A stretch of 56,495 nucleotides of DNA from an uncultured bacterium. GTDB taxonomy: Bacteria > Bacillota > Bacilli > Lactobacillales > Lactobacillaceae. How positions within the stretch are numbered: position 1 is the stretch's first letter; the number at the start of each line of letters is the position of its first letter. The stretch is taken from positions 1 to 56,495 of the forward strand of contig CAJMLF010000011.1 in assembly GCA_905214235.1 (NCBI GenBank). The letters run 5' to 3'. The notes beneath the pieces were generated by a model. That model ran no database searches. It was not told the origin of the DNA and saw only the letters and a program-made list of their open reading frames with translations. The position numbers were made by a program, and so were the translations under genes. Positions 9,180 to 18,092 of this stretch are shown here, in pieces.

Positions 9180-11216
9180 TTAGTCAAAGTGTGTTTGAAG
9201 CTGGTGACGTTGTAAGTACAGCACCAGCGGTTGGTTATCATCTTGTTCATCCCAATGCGGCGTCATCAACAGGTTCGCCGCGTCCTGGCGGGCAATCTGA
9301 AGGATTTTCAGGTCCCCCACCGGGTCGCCGACCTTAAAGTCGGGAACCCCCGACTGCTTGTTTCCCAGGACATCCCCGGAACCGCGAAGTTCCAGGTCCC
9401 GCTGGGCAACCTTAAAGCCGTCCGTGGTTTCCACCATCGTCTTCATCCGGGCCTTCCCCTCGTCGGTCTTTGGGTCGGCCAGCAGGAGGCAGTAGCTCTG
9501 CCGGTCCCCCCGACCAACCCGACCACGCAGCTGGTGGAGCTGGGCAAGGCCGAAGCGGTCGGCGTTATAGATCATCATGACGGTGGCGTTCGGGTTGTCG
9601 ACCCCGACCTCAATCACCGTGGTGGAGACCAGGACCTGGAGCTTGCCGTCCTTGAACTGGTGCATGACATCGTCCTTCTCCTCACCGGTCATCCGGCCGT
9701 GGAGGAGGCCCACCTGGTATTGAGGGGCAAAGTACTTGGCCATCTCCTGATAGAGGTCGGTGGCGTTTTGCACGTCAAGGGCCTCCGACTCCTCAATCAG
9801 GGGACTGACGATGTAGGCCTGGGCCCCCGCGGCGAGCTGGTCGCTCAAAAAGCGGAGGGCCTCACTCTGCTGGCTAACCTTGAGCCAGCGGGTTTCAATT
9901 GGCTTCCGGCCGGCGGGCATCTCATCGATGATGGAAACGTCCATTTCACCGTAGGCCGTGATGGCCAGGGTCCGGGGAATCGGGGTCGCGGTCATCGCAA
10001 GGACGTCCGGGTTGTTCCCCTTCTCCCGCAATTGCTGGCGCTGGTTAACCCCGAAGCGGTGCTGTTCATCGGTCACGACCAGGCCGAGGTTGGCATACTC
10101 GACGTTGTCCTGGATCAGGGCGTGGGTCCCGATGATCAGGTTGATCGACCCGTCCTTGATTGCCGAAGCCAGCTGGCGGTGTTGTTTGGCCGTCAGGGAC
10201 CCGGTCAAAAGGCCGGCGTGCACGTGGGTTCCGGCAAAGACTTTCGATAGCTTTTCGGCGTGCTGGGCCGCCAGAATTTCCGTGGGGGCCATCAATGCGG
10301 CTTGGTAACCGGCACTGATGGCGGCGTAAATGGCGATGGCCGCCACAATCGTCTTCCCGGAGCCCACGTCCCCCTGGAGGAGGCGGTTCATCTGGTAGGG
10401 CTCCCGCAAATCGCGGCAGATCTCGTTGACCACCCTTTTCTGGGCCCCCGTCAACTCAAAGCCAATCCCGGCAATAAATTCCTTCAGCTCGTCGTTATGG
10501 TAGAGGATCCGGTTCCCGTCCCTTTGCCGGCGAGCCCGGCGTAGTGCCTGAAGGCGGAGCTGGAAGAGGAAAAATTCCTCGTAAGTGGCCGTCCGCCGCG
10601 CCGCCTTCGCCCTTCCCGCGTTTTCTGGAAAGTGGAGGTCGTGGATCATCTGCTGGCGGTCCATCAGGCGGTAACGCTGGCGGAGGGGCGTTGGAATCAG
10701 GGTGGGGATAACTGACCAGTAGTCGTCATAGGCCTGGCGAATCAGGCCCCGCAACGTCGCCTGGCGGATATGCTTGTTGACCGGGTATACCGCCCCGGAG
10801 GACTTCTTCTTTTCGTCCGCCGCGGTCAACAGTTTGTTAGCCGTCACTTGGCGGCGGCGGGCATCCCACTTGCCCATCACCGTCACCTGCTCGTTTAGCT
10901 GGACCTTCTTAGCTAGGTAAGCCTGGTTGAAGAAGGTCGCCATGATGACCTGCTGGCCAACCTGGATGCGGAGGCTGAGCCGGCTGCGGCGGTAACCGTA
11001 CCGGGTCAGGAGGGGTTCGGAGACCACCGTCCCCTGGACCGTGACCTTCTGCCGGTCCTTGACGGTTGCCAGGTCGACCGGGGTCACGTCATCGTAGCGA
11101 CTCGGGTAGTAGGTTAACAGGTCGCCGACGGTATCAATTCCCAAAGTCGCCAGGTCGGCAACCCGCTTGGGGCCGACCCCCTTCAAGGTTGCAACCGAAT
11201 CCTGCAAGCTCTTCAT
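9180..11216 (-). CDS. recG: ATP-dependent DNA helicase RecG
   Basis: Branch-migration helicase that remodels stalled replication forks and recombination intermediates. The 678-aa protein has an N-terminal wedge/OB domain, Walker A GDVGSGKT (near 290), a DEQH box and the C-terminal motif RGRVGRGD of superfamily 2. The start at 11216 gives the usual MKSLQDSVATLKGVG N-terminus, preceded by a G-rich ribosome binding site; a longer in-frame start would add 16 unrelated residues read from a terminator hairpin. Confidence 0.98.
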   Translation of the reverse strand: MKSLQDSVATLKGVGPKRVADLATLGIDTVGDLLTYYPSRYDDVTPVDLATVKDRQKVTVQGTVVSEPLLTRYGYRRSRLSLRIQVGQQVIMATFFNQAYLAKKVQLNEQVTVMGKWDARRRQVTANKLLTAADEKKKSSGAVYPVNKHIRQATLRGLIRQAYDDYWSVIPTLIPTPLRQRYRLMDRQQMIHDLHFPENAGRAKAARRTATYEEFFLFQLRLQALRRARRQRDGNRILYHNDELKEFIAGIGFELTGAQKRVVNEICRDLREPYQMNRLLQGDVGSGKTIVAAIAIYAAISAGYQAALMAPTEILAAQHAEKLSKVFAGTHVHAGLLTGSLTAKQHRQLASAIKDGSINLIIGTHALIQDNVEYANLGLVVTDEQHRFGVNQRQQLREKGNNPDVLAMTATPIPRTLAITAYGEMDVSIIDEMPAGRKPIETRWLKVSQQSEALRFLSDQLAAGAQAYIVSPLIEESEALDVQNATDLYQEMAKYFAPQYQVGLLHGRMTGEEKDDVMHQFKDGKLQVLVSTTVIEVGVDNPNATVMMIYNADRFGLAQLHQLRGRVGRGDRQSYCLLLADPKTDEGKARMKTMVETTDGFKVAQRDLELRGSGDVLGNKQSGVPDFKVGDPVGDLKILQIARQDAANLLMTPHWDEQDDNQPLVLYLQRHQLQTHFD

Positions 11217-11235
11217 TAATATCCCCCCTTCACTA

Positions 11236-11270
11236 CAAAAAAGGATGTGACAAAATGCCGACATCCCTTT
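11236..11270 (-). terminator. Terminator hairpin between fakA and recG
   Basis: Minus strand: GGATGT and ACATCC pair around a 12-base loop, followed by six T. It sits after fakA and 20 bases before the recG start, so it may only reduce readthrough into recG. Confidence 0.7.
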
Positions 11271-11297
11271 GAAAATTCAATTTACAAATTCCGTTAA

Positions 11298-13007
11298 TTA
11301 TTCAACCGAGATCAGGTATGGGTAGACCGGTTGGCCACCTTCGTAGATCTGGATGTCCAGCTCGTCATCGACGTCTTCAACCGCGGCCTTGATTGCTTCA
11401 GCGGTTTCCTTATCGCCGTCCTCACCGTAGAGGATCGTGACGATTTCGCTGTCCTCGTCCAGCATCTTCTTGACCATTTCAATCGCGGCCGTCTTCATGT
11501 CGGGATCGGTGATCACAATCTTACCGTCGACGATTCCCAGGTAGTCATTCTTCTTGATGTCCTGACCGTCAATCGTTGTGTCACGGACCGCATGGGTCAC
11601 CTCACCACTTGCAACCGTGGCCAGGTTGGCCTCCATGTTCTGCTGGTTGTCATCCAGGGAGTCCTCGGCGTTGTAAGCCAGCAGGGCTGACATGGCCTGA
11701 GCAATCGTCTTGGTGTGGACAACCTTGGTTGGGATGTCAGCAACTTCCGCAGCCTGTTCCGCCGTCATGAAGATGTTCCCGTTGTCCGGCAGAACGAGGG
11801 CCTTCTTGGCACCACTGTTGTTGATGGCGTCAACAATGTCCTGGGTACTTGGGTTCATCGTCTGACCCCCACTGATGATATGGGTGACACCGAGGCTCTT
11901 TAAGAGCTTGATGATCCCGTCACCGGAAGCGACCGCAATCAGGGCCGTATCAACGGTTTCTTCTTCCGTTTCCTTGGCCTTTTCAACGGGCGTTGGCTCC
12001 TGAGAATCTTCTTCGTCATCGTGTTCCATGATCTCTTCTTGTTGCCAAACCATGTTGTGGATTTCAATGGTCTGGAGGTCACCGAATTCCTGTCCCCAAC
12101 TGAGAACTTGACCCGGGTGCTCCGTGTGGACGTGGACCCGGACAACCTGGTCGTCATTTAATACCAAGAGGCTGTCGCCCAGCTTGGCCAGGTAATTGTA
12201 GAAGGTATCGTAGTCGAACTTCTTCGTAACCTGCTTTCCCTTACCGAGGCGGACCAGCATCTGGGTACAGTAAGTGTACTTGATGTCGGCAGGGTCAAGC
12301 TTCCCCTGGACACTCTGGTGGTCCATGGCGTTGACCATCTCGTCGACTTCGGCCTTATCCGGCTTGTACTCGGCACTCTTTTCGACTTCCTTGCCGCTCA
12401 GTGACTCGTCGAAGGATTCGAGGACGTAAACCAGTCCCTGACCACCAGAGTCGACCACGCCGACTTCCTTTAAGACCGGCAGCAGGTCGGGCGTCTTGGC
12501 GAGGGCCTTTTCACTTGCCGCGAAGATGGCGGCGATGATTTCAACCAGGTCGTCTGTCTCCTTGACCTTGTTCAACCCCGCCTGGGCGGATTCCCGGACA
12601 ACCGTCAGAATTGTCCCTTCCGTCGGCTTCATGACCGCCTTGTAGGCAACCTTGGCCCCGTTAGCGTAGGCGTTGACAAAGTCCTGGGCGTTCAGGGTGT
12701 CCTTACCGGCCGCTGCTTTGGCAAAGCCCCGGAAAATCTGGGATAGGATAACGCCGGAGTTTCCCCGGGCCCCCATCAAAAGGCCCTTGGCAAGGGCGGC
12801 ACTCAGGTCGCCAACCTTGGTACTGGATTCTTCACGTTCGTACTTGGCACCACTGGACATCGAAGAAGCCATGTTCGTCCCGGTGTCACCATCGGGAACG
12901 GGGAACACGTTCAGGGAATTAATGAAATCTGCCTTATTATTTAACTTGTCAGCGGCAGCTTGTACCATCTTGCCGAATTCAAGATTTGTAATTTCTGTTA
13001 CAGCCAA
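11298..13007 (-). CDS. fakA: Fatty acid kinase catalytic subunit FakA (YloV, DAK2 domain)
   Basis: Phosphorylates exogenous fatty acids held by a FakB carrier, giving acyl-phosphate for phospholipid synthesis. The DAK2 nucleotide/Mg-binding motif PVPDGDTGTNM is at 36-46. A long C-terminal DegV/FakA-like region follows an acidic linker near residue 330. 569 aa is the normal length. Translation starts at a TTG codon (13007) after GGGAGG. It follows the Asp23-type gene by 24 bases, the pairing seen across Firmicutes, and lies upstream of plsX, which makes the same acyl-phosphate. Confidence 0.95.
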   Translation of the reverse strand: MAVTEITNLEFGKMVQAAADKLNNKADFINSLNVFPVPDGDTGTNMASSMSSGAKYEREESSTKVGDLSAALAKGLLMGARGNSGVILSQIFRGFAKAAAGKDTLNAQDFVNAYANGAKVAYKAVMKPTEGTILTVVRESAQAGLNKVKETDDLVEIIAAIFAASEKALAKTPDLLPVLKEVGVVDSGGQGLVYVLESFDESLSGKEVEKSAEYKPDKAEVDEMVNAMDHQSVQGKLDPADIKYTYCTQMLVRLGKGKQVTKKFDYDTFYNYLAKLGDSLLVLNDDQVVRVHVHTEHPGQVLSWGQEFGDLQTIEIHNMVWQQEEIMEHDDEEDSQEPTPVEKAKETEEETVDTALIAVASGDGIIKLLKSLGVTHIISGGQTMNPSTQDIVDAINNSGAKKALVLPDNGNIFMTAEQAAEVADIPTKVVHTKTIAQAMSALLAYNAEDSLDDNQQNMEANLATVASGEVTHAVRDTTIDGQDIKKNDYLGIVDGKIVITDPDMKTAAIEMVKKMLDEDSEIVTILYGEDGDKETAEAIKAAVEDVDDELDIQIYEGGQPVYPYLISVE

Positions 13008-13031
13008 TTAAAAATTCCTCCCGTGGTCTAA

Positions 13032-13397
13032 CTAGTCTTCTTCAATTGAGCGGACACCTTGGACGCAAACGTTGACCGCGTCCGCCGTGATGCCGAGCAT
13101 CGATTCCAGGTTGTACTTAACCTTGGATTGGACACTCTTTGATACTTCGGAGATCTTTGTCCCGTAGCTGACAATGATGTTGACTTCAACCGTAATTCCA
13201 TTGTCCTGCTGACGAACGACAACCCCCTTATTGAAGTTTTCCCGCCGCAAAATCTGGTTAACGCCATCGCGGACCGGGTTGCGGCTTGCCATTCCAACAA
13301 CACCGTAATTATCAGTAGCAGCACCACCGACAACCGTAGAAATCACATCGTTGTCAATGTCGATTGTTCCTGCTTTAGTCTTAATTTTTACTGCCAT
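13032..13397 (-). CDS. yloU: Asp23/Gls24-family protein (YloU)
   Basis: A 121-aa alkaline-shock-protein-23-type protein. Members anchor at the membrane or respond to envelope stress; the exact role in lactobacilli is not settled. The VVGGAATDNYGVVGMA stretch near the N-terminus is typical. I placed the start at the second ATG (13397) because GGGAGG lies 8 bases upstream of it and only 2 bases from the first. First gene of the yloU-fakA operon; a paralogue is encoded at 33195-33638. Confidence 0.93.
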   Translation of the reverse strand: MAVKIKTKAGTIDIDNDVISTVVGGAATDNYGVVGMASRNPVRDGVNQILRRENFNKGVVVRQQDNGITVEVNIIVSYGTKISEVSKSVQSKVKYNLESMLGITADAVNVCVQGVRSIEED

Positions 13398-13456
13398 CTT
13401 CATGGCCTCCCTGCTAGTTTAATGTTCTTTTTTACTATCTAGATTTAGCTAACACC

Positions 13457-13466
13457 ATCATAGCAT
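13457..13466 (-). promoter_or_regulatory. Extended -10 promoter for yloU-fakA
   Basis: Minus strand TGCTATGAT: a TGN extension followed by TATGAT, with a weak T-rich -35. It lies about 60 bases upstream of yloU. Confidence 0.6.
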
Positions 13467-13527
13467 AGCACAGCGTTAATAAAAAGTAACCCCTGGGCAA
13501 ATAGTTAATGGGGTTGACCATTTTAAG

Positions 13528-13560
13528 ATAAAAAATAAGCCGCCCCACTGGACGGCATCA
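13528..13560 (-). terminator. Intrinsic terminator after rpmB
   Basis: Minus strand GCCGTCC / GGGGCGGC stem followed by TTATTTTTT, eight bases past the rpmB stop. It isolates rpmB from the yloU-fakA operon. Confidence 0.85.
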
Positions 13561-13567
13561 TTTTTAA

Positions 13568-13753
13568 TTAAACCCGAGTCACTTTACCGGACTTCAAAGT
13601 ACGTGCTGAAACGTAAACCTTCTTTGGCTTACCGTTAACCAAGATGGTTGCCTTTTGCAAGTTAGGCTTCCAGCTACGACGACTTGAGTTAAGGGCGTGA
13701 GAACGCTTGTTACCAAAGCGTGTCCGTTTACCGTTGATAAAATCTTTAGCCAT
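13568..13753 (-). CDS. rpmB: 50S ribosomal protein L28
   Basis: Small basic ribosomal protein, 61 aa, normal length, with the N-terminal [15 protein letters not shown] and a KVTRV C-terminus. No CXXC zinc motifs, so this is the C-minus type. Strong GAGGAGGG ribosome binding site. It is monocistronic, bounded by its own promoter and terminator. In Bacillus rpmB is divergent from yloU; here it is on the same strand. Confidence 0.97.
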   Translation of the reverse strand: MAKDFINGKRTRFGNKRSHALNSSRRSWKPNLQKATILVNGKPKKVYVSARTLKSGKVTRV

Positions 13754-13820
13754 TGGTGATACCCTCCTCTTTATTACAAGTATTGATATTACGCATAACT
13801 GCGATGTAACTCACCTAATT

Positions 13821-13849
13821 AATTTACCATAGCGATTCCGACAATGCAA
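13821..13849 (-). promoter_or_regulatory. Promoter of rpmB
   Basis: Minus strand TTGCAT (13844-13849) and TAAATT (13821-13826) with a 17-base spacer, about 70 bases upstream of the L28 start. Confidence 0.65.
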
Positions 13850-13882
13850 TAGTTTTCTTTCAAGTATTTTTCCTTGACAGTC

Positions 13883-14539
13883 TTACCGGGTCGGAATGTC
13901 CCGGCAGCGGATAACCGCCACAACCCCGTCTTCAAAGGAAAAGTGGTTGACCGGGGCCGTAAAGCGGTTGCTGGACCAGGAGAAGGGAATTGAACTCGAC
14001 CAGTCCTTCAGCGGGTACTTCTCGTCCAAAAGGGTCAGGCCCTTAACGGGGGTCAGGGTGACAAAGGCCAGGTAGTCCATCCCCGGCGCCTGATGGACAG
14101 CGTGGTGGCCGGGCAGGTAGTAGTCGACCAGGTTTCCCCGGTCAATGAAGTGGATCTTCTCCACGTAGTCGTGGTAGGTCGCTTGCAAAGGCAGGAAAAG
14201 GTTGGCTAGCAGGTGGTCGAGCCGACCGCCCGTCGCCCCAAAAACATCGATTCGGTCCGGCTGGTACTTATCAATCGCCAGCTTGACGCCCAGCTGGGTG
14301 TCGGTAAAGTCCTTGGCCGGTGGAAAGGTCTCAATGTCGGTCAAGTGGTCCTTGAGGTGGGCAAATTCGGCCTGGTTGGTCGAGTCAAAGTCACCAATTG
14401 CCACCGCGGGGGTAATCCCCCACTTTAAGAGGACGGTGGCCCCGTGGTCAACGGCGATCCAGGTCTCTTTCTGCCGCTTGATGATTGTTTCTTTAGGCAC
14501 CAATGTCAACGGGCCCCCGACGAGTAAGTTTACGCGCAT
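13883..14539 (-). CDS. thiN: Thiamine pyrophosphokinase
   Basis: Converts thiamine and ATP to thiamine diphosphate, the cofactor of phosphoketolase and other enzymes important in heterofermenters. The 218-aa protein has the acidic motif GDFDST and the DVFGATGGRLDH substrate-site stretch typical of TPK. The start at 14539 gives MRVNLLVGG after a GGGGG ribosome binding site; an upstream in-frame start would read 19 residues from a terminator hairpin. Last gene of the prpC-prkC-rsgA-rpe-thiN series. Confidence 0.95.
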   Translation of the reverse strand: MRVNLLVGGPLTLVPKETIIKRQKETWIAVDHGATVLLKWGITPAVAIGDFDSTNQAEFAHLKDHLTDIETFPPAKDFTDTQLGVKLAIDKYQPDRIDVFGATGGRLDHLLANLFLPLQATYHDYVEKIHFIDRGNLVDYYLPGHHAVHQAPGMDYLAFVTLTPVKGLTLLDEKYPLKDWSSSIPFSWSSNRFTAPVNHFSFEDGVVAVIRCRDIPTR

Positions 14540-14550
14540 GATTATCCCCC

Positions 14551-14602
14551 AAAATAAATAGTGAGTGGGAAATAGTTTTTCAAAGGACTTCCCCACTCAC
14601 TT
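14551..14602 (-). terminator. Hairpin between rpe and thiN
   Basis: Minus strand AGTGAGTGGG pairs with CCCACTCACT around a loop, followed by TATTTATTTT. It lies only about 20 bases before the thiN start, so thiN expression depends on readthrough or on a promoter inside or upstream of this hairpin. Confidence 0.7.
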
Positions 14603-14613
14603 CTTTTGATTAA

Positions 14614-15267
14614 TTACTTAGTAGCATTCCGCAGTGCTTCAACCTGCTTGGCTGGGTCGTCAGCGTTGAAGACGAAGGAACCAGCAACGGCAACGGTGGC
14701 CCCGGCCTTGTAACAGTCGGCAACGGTCTTGTCATTGACCCCACCGTCAACTTCAATGTCGAAGTCGTAGCCTTTTTGCTTCTTGATTTCGTTTAATTGG
14801 GCAATCTTTTCAACCGTTTCCGGTAGGAACTTTTGACCACCAAAGCCAGGGTTAACGGTCATGACCAGGACTTGGTCAACCATATGCAGGACCGGTTCAA
14901 TCATGGCAACTGGCGTACCAGGGTTGATAACAACTTCGGCCTTCACACCACCGTTCTTGATGATTTGCAGGGCCCGGTGAATGTGTTGGGTGGCTTCCAC
15001 TTGCACACCAATGATGTCGGCACCAGCGTCAATGAACATTGGCAGGATGTGTTCTGGGTGTTCAACCATCAGGTGGACATCCAGGGTCATCTTGGTGATT
15101 GGACGAATGGCCTTAACAAAGCCAGGTCCGTAAGAGATGCTGGGCACAAAGGTCCCATCCATGACGTCGATGTGGAGGTATTCAGCGCCCGCCTTGTCGA
15201 CCTTTTCAATGTCCTTCTGCAAATTTACGTAATCAGCACTCAAAATCGATGGTGCAACTTTAATCAT
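14614..15267 (-). CDS. rpe: Ribulose-phosphate 3-epimerase
   Basis: Interconverts ribulose 5-phosphate and xylulose 5-phosphate; in a heterofermentative lactic acid bacterium this supplies phosphoketolase. The 217-aa TIM barrel has the signatures KVAPSILSADY, HIDVMDGTFVP and VNPGFGGQKF. The start at 15267 gives the standard N-terminus and lies just past the end of rsgA; a longer reading would overlap rsgA. The order prkC-rsgA-rpe-thiN is conserved in Firmicutes. Confidence 0.97.
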   Translation of the reverse strand: MIKVAPSILSADYVNLQKDIEKVDKAGAEYLHIDVMDGTFVPSISYGPGFVKAIRPITKMTLDVHLMVEHPEHILPMFIDAGADIIGVQVEATQHIHRALQIIKNGGVKAEVVINPGTPVAMIEPVLHMVDQVLVMTVNPGFGGQKFLPETVEKIAQLNEIKKQKGYDFDIEVDGGVNDKTVADCYKAGATVAVAGSFVFNADDPAKQVEALRNATK

Positions 15268-15277
15268 TCTAATTCCC

Positions 15278-16150
15278 TCATTTCTTATAATTTGGCTTCT
15301 GGTTGACGATGATGTCGTGGAACTGGACATAGTCGTCATACCGACTCTTCATGATTATACCATGGTCTAGAGCATTCTTCACTGCGCAACGGGGTTCTTT
15401 CAGGTGCAGGCAACCACGGAACTTGCATTCCGGTGCTAGCCGTCGCATCTCCGGAAAGAGGTTCGGCAGTTCTTCAACAGTCATATCAAAGGTTTCGTAG
15501 GAGGAAAAACCCGGCGTGTCGGCGATCAGAGCCCCATTGACGTTCAGGAGGCTGACCTTCCGGGTCGTGTGCCGGCCCCGCTTTAAGGCCTGGGAAATTT
15601 CCCCGGTTGCCAGGTCCAGCTCTGGGGCCAGGTGGTTGAGGAGGGTTGACTTCCCCGCCCCCGTCTGGCCCATCATCGTCACAACCTGACCGACCAAGGG
15701 CTTTTGCAGGCGGCCTAACTGGTTCTTGGCAAATGGTTGGCGGTCAGCAAAGACTTGGTAGCCAATCTTGGAATAACCCGCCGCCACTTCCTGGATGCGG
15801 TCATACTGGTCATCGTCGAGGAGGTCGGTCTTCGAGAAGAAAATCAGTGGCGTGATCCCCTGTTCCTCCAGGCCAACCAACTGGCGGTCCAATAGGTTGG
15901 GTGAGAAGGTCGGCTGGGTAGCGGCCGTTACCACCACCGCCATCGTGATGTTGGCGACGGGCGGCCGGACCATCTGATTCTTTCGGGGGAGGACCTTCAG
16001 GAGGTAACCATCACTAAATTCAACCTGGTCACCAACGACCGGTTTGATCTTCTTCTTACGGAAGTTGCCCCGGCCCCTTGTCCGGTAAATTTTTCCGTCA
16101 GCAATGACGTCGTAAAAGCCACTTAAAGACTGTTGAATAATTCCTTTCAC
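15278..16150 (-). CDS. rsgA: Ribosome small subunit-dependent GTPase RsgA
   Basis: Circularly permuted GTPase that checks late 30S subunit maturation. The 290-aa protein has an N-terminal OB domain, G4-like [10 protein letters not shown] before G1 GQTGAGKST, then DTPGFSSY, and a C-terminal zinc knuckle C-x4-C-x-H-x5-C ([14 protein letters not shown]). Translation starts at GTG after GAGGTG. It follows prkC by 14 bases and precedes rpe. Confidence 0.96.
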   Translation of the reverse strand: MKGIIQQSLSGFYDVIADGKIYRTRGRGNFRKKKIKPVVGDQVEFSDGYLLKVLPRKNQMVRPPVANITMAVVVTAATQPTFSPNLLDRQLVGLEEQGITPLIFFSKTDLLDDDQYDRIQEVAAGYSKIGYQVFADRQPFAKNQLGRLQKPLVGQVVTMMGQTGAGKSTLLNHLAPELDLATGEISQALKRGRHTTRKVSLLNVNGALIADTPGFSSYETFDMTVEELPNLFPEMRRLAPECKFRGCLHLKEPRCAVKNALDHGIIMKSRYDDYVQFHDIIVNQKPNYKK

Positions 16151-16164
16151 TTTACACCTCTACT

Positions 16165-18090
16165 TTATCCTGTGATATTCGTTGCGCTCATAATTGTCCG
16201 ACCATTCCTGACAACCCGGTAGGCCCCCATCTGGCCGTGCTTAAGGGTAAACGGCACGTTGATGGTGGTCTCCTGGTTGATCGTAATGTCCTGGTACTCC
16301 ATCGTCAGGTTGTGGTTAGCGTCCCGGATGTAAATCTGGACCCGGTTCTCCCGCTGGCCACCGTTCCCGTCAAACGGGATGTTGATCTGGATATTGGTCG
16401 TCTTCGTCTGGTTACCGGAGTTAGCCAAAGTTACCGTCAGGGTGTCACCGTGGTTGAGGGTGCCCCCCGCTTTCGGCGTCTGACTGATGACGTGGTTGGT
16501 AGCGACCGTCTTAGACTTCTTCTCCTGGGTCGTTAACTGCAGCTTGTGCTCGTTGGCAAATTTCTGGACGACACTGATGTCCTGATTACGGAAGTCTGGA
16601 ATTTTGATATTTTGCTTACCGGCGCTAACCCGGAAGGTAATCGTGTCGCCATTCGTGTTGACCGTCTTCCCCTTGGAGAAGTTCTGCTTCATGATGGTTC
16701 CTGGGTCAGCGGTGTCCGAATAGACCTTCTGCTGGCGAACTAAGAATCCCTTGTTACGCAGGGAGTTAGCAACGGATGAGTAGTCATCACCCACGTAGTC
16801 CGCCATCTTCATGTTCTTTACCCCGGTGCTGACTTCAAGGTCAACGCTGCCGTTGACCCGCTTCTTGGCGCTGACGCCGGGGGTGCTGTCAATGACGTGG
16901 TTCTTGGCCACCTGTTCACTATTAACCCGGGTAATATTACCGACCCGCAGCCCCTGAGCATTCAGAAGACGCTCGGCCTGGATAGGGGTCTTCCCCTCAA
17001 CGTCGGGCACAATGACCTGGCGGAACATAAACCACCAGGTGCAAATACCAGCGCCAATTGCCAGGATTGCGGCAAGTCCGCTGAGCCAGTACCAGAGGTG
17101 ACGGTGGCCCTTCTTGGGTTGCGCGTCAGTTTTCTGGTCGTCTTTTTCGTCCTGCTTGGCCGCTTGTTCCGCATCAACCTGCCTGATCTGCTTGGAGATC
17201 TCGGCGGCGGAAAGGACCTTGGTCTTCCCATCGTCGCACTTGACCTCCCAACGGGGTTCGTTGGCCCGCTTGGGATCAAGGCTGGTGGCAAGGTCGGTTT
17301 CCATCTCCTTAACGTTGGCGTAACGCTCATGGGGGTCCTTGGCCGTGGCCTTAAGGACGACGTTTTCCAACGGTTGCGGGATCTTAGGGTTAGTTGACCG
17401 TACGGACGGGATATCCTCCCGGAAGTGCTTTAAGGCAATTGATACGGCCGTCTCCCCTTCGAAGGGCACGGAACCCACCAACATTTCGTAAAGGATGATC
17501 CCTAAGGAATAAATATCTGATTGTTTGGTTGCAATGCTTCCCCGCGCTTGTTCGGGGGAAAGGTAGTGTACTGACCCCATTAAGGTATTGGTTTGGGTCA
17601 GTGAATTTTGGGACGTCGCAACCGCAATCCCAAAATCAGTAATTTTTATGTTCTTGTTAGCATCAATTAAAATATTCTGCGGTTTTAGGTCACGGTGAAT
17701 GATACCGTGCGCGTGCGCGGTCTCCACAGCCAACAGGATTTGTTTCATAATGTCGACTACTTGGGGGAGCGGAATTGGGTAGTGTTCCTTGATAAAAGCT
17801 TTTAAATCCGTTCCCTGGACGTACTGCATGACCATGTACTGCAGCCCGTTATCCTCACCGACGTCGTAGACACCGACAATGTGGGGGTCGTTTAGCTGGG
17901 TTGCCGCCAGGGCTTCTCGGTGGAAGCGACGCTTGGTCTTGGGGTCGTCCCGCAAGTCCAAGCGGAGCAGTTTGATTGAAACGTCGCGATCTAAAACCAT
18001 GTCATGAGCTAAGTAAACGGTTGCCATTCCGCCCTCACCTAAAGAGCGGATAATCCTGTATCGGTGACCGATCGTTTCTCCAGGATTCAT
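16165..18090 (-). CDS. prkC: PASTA-domain serine/threonine kinase PrkC (StkP-type)
   Basis: Membrane kinase that senses peptidoglycan fragments and regulates cell wall growth and division. The cytosolic kinase domain (about 10-275) has GEGGMA, HRDLKPQN and DFG; a transmembrane helix lies near 330-356; three PASTA repeats follow (about 358-570) and an extra C-terminal domain of roughly 75 residues. The ATG at 18090, seven bases after AGGAGG, is preferred over an in-frame TTG two codons earlier. Its phosphatase PrpC is encoded immediately upstream. Confidence 0.97.
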   Translation of the reverse strand: MNPGETIGHRYRIIRSLGEGGMATVYLAHDMVLDRDVSIKLLRLDLRDDPKTKRRFHREALAATQLNDPHIVGVYDVGEDNGLQYMVMQYVQGTDLKAFIKEHYPIPLPQVVDIMKQILLAVETAHAHGIIHRDLKPQNILIDANKNIKITDFGIAVATSQNSLTQTNTLMGSVHYLSPEQARGSIATKQSDIYSLGIILYEMLVGSVPFEGETAVSIALKHFREDIPSVRSTNPKIPQPLENVVLKATAKDPHERYANVKEMETDLATSLDPKRANEPRWEVKCDDGKTKVLSAAEISKQIRQVDAEQAAKQDEKDDQKTDAQPKKGHRHLWYWLSGLAAILAIGAGICTWWFMFRQVIVPDVEGKTPIQAERLLNAQGLRVGNITRVNSEQVAKNHVIDSTPGVSAKKRVNGSVDLEVSTGVKNMKMADYVGDDYSSVANSLRNKGFLVRQQKVYSDTADPGTIMKQNFSKGKTVNTNGDTITFRVSAGKQNIKIPDFRNQDISVVQKFANEHKLQLTTQEKKSKTVATNHVISQTPKAGGTLNHGDTLTVTLANSGNQTKTTNIQINIPFDGNGGQRENRVQIYIRDANHNLTMEYQDITINQETTINVPFTLKHGQMGAYRVVRNGRTIMSATNITG

Positions 18091-18092
18091 AC

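Noticed and set aside
9231..10250. Plus-strand open frame of 339 codons opposite recG
   Set aside because: A mirror of the recG codon pattern; no recognisable domain, no ribosome binding site, and it lies inside a conserved gene.
11217..11264. Longer RecG start adding 16 residues
   Set aside because: The extra codons read through a terminator hairpin, and the start at 11216 has its own ribosome binding site and the usual family N-terminus.
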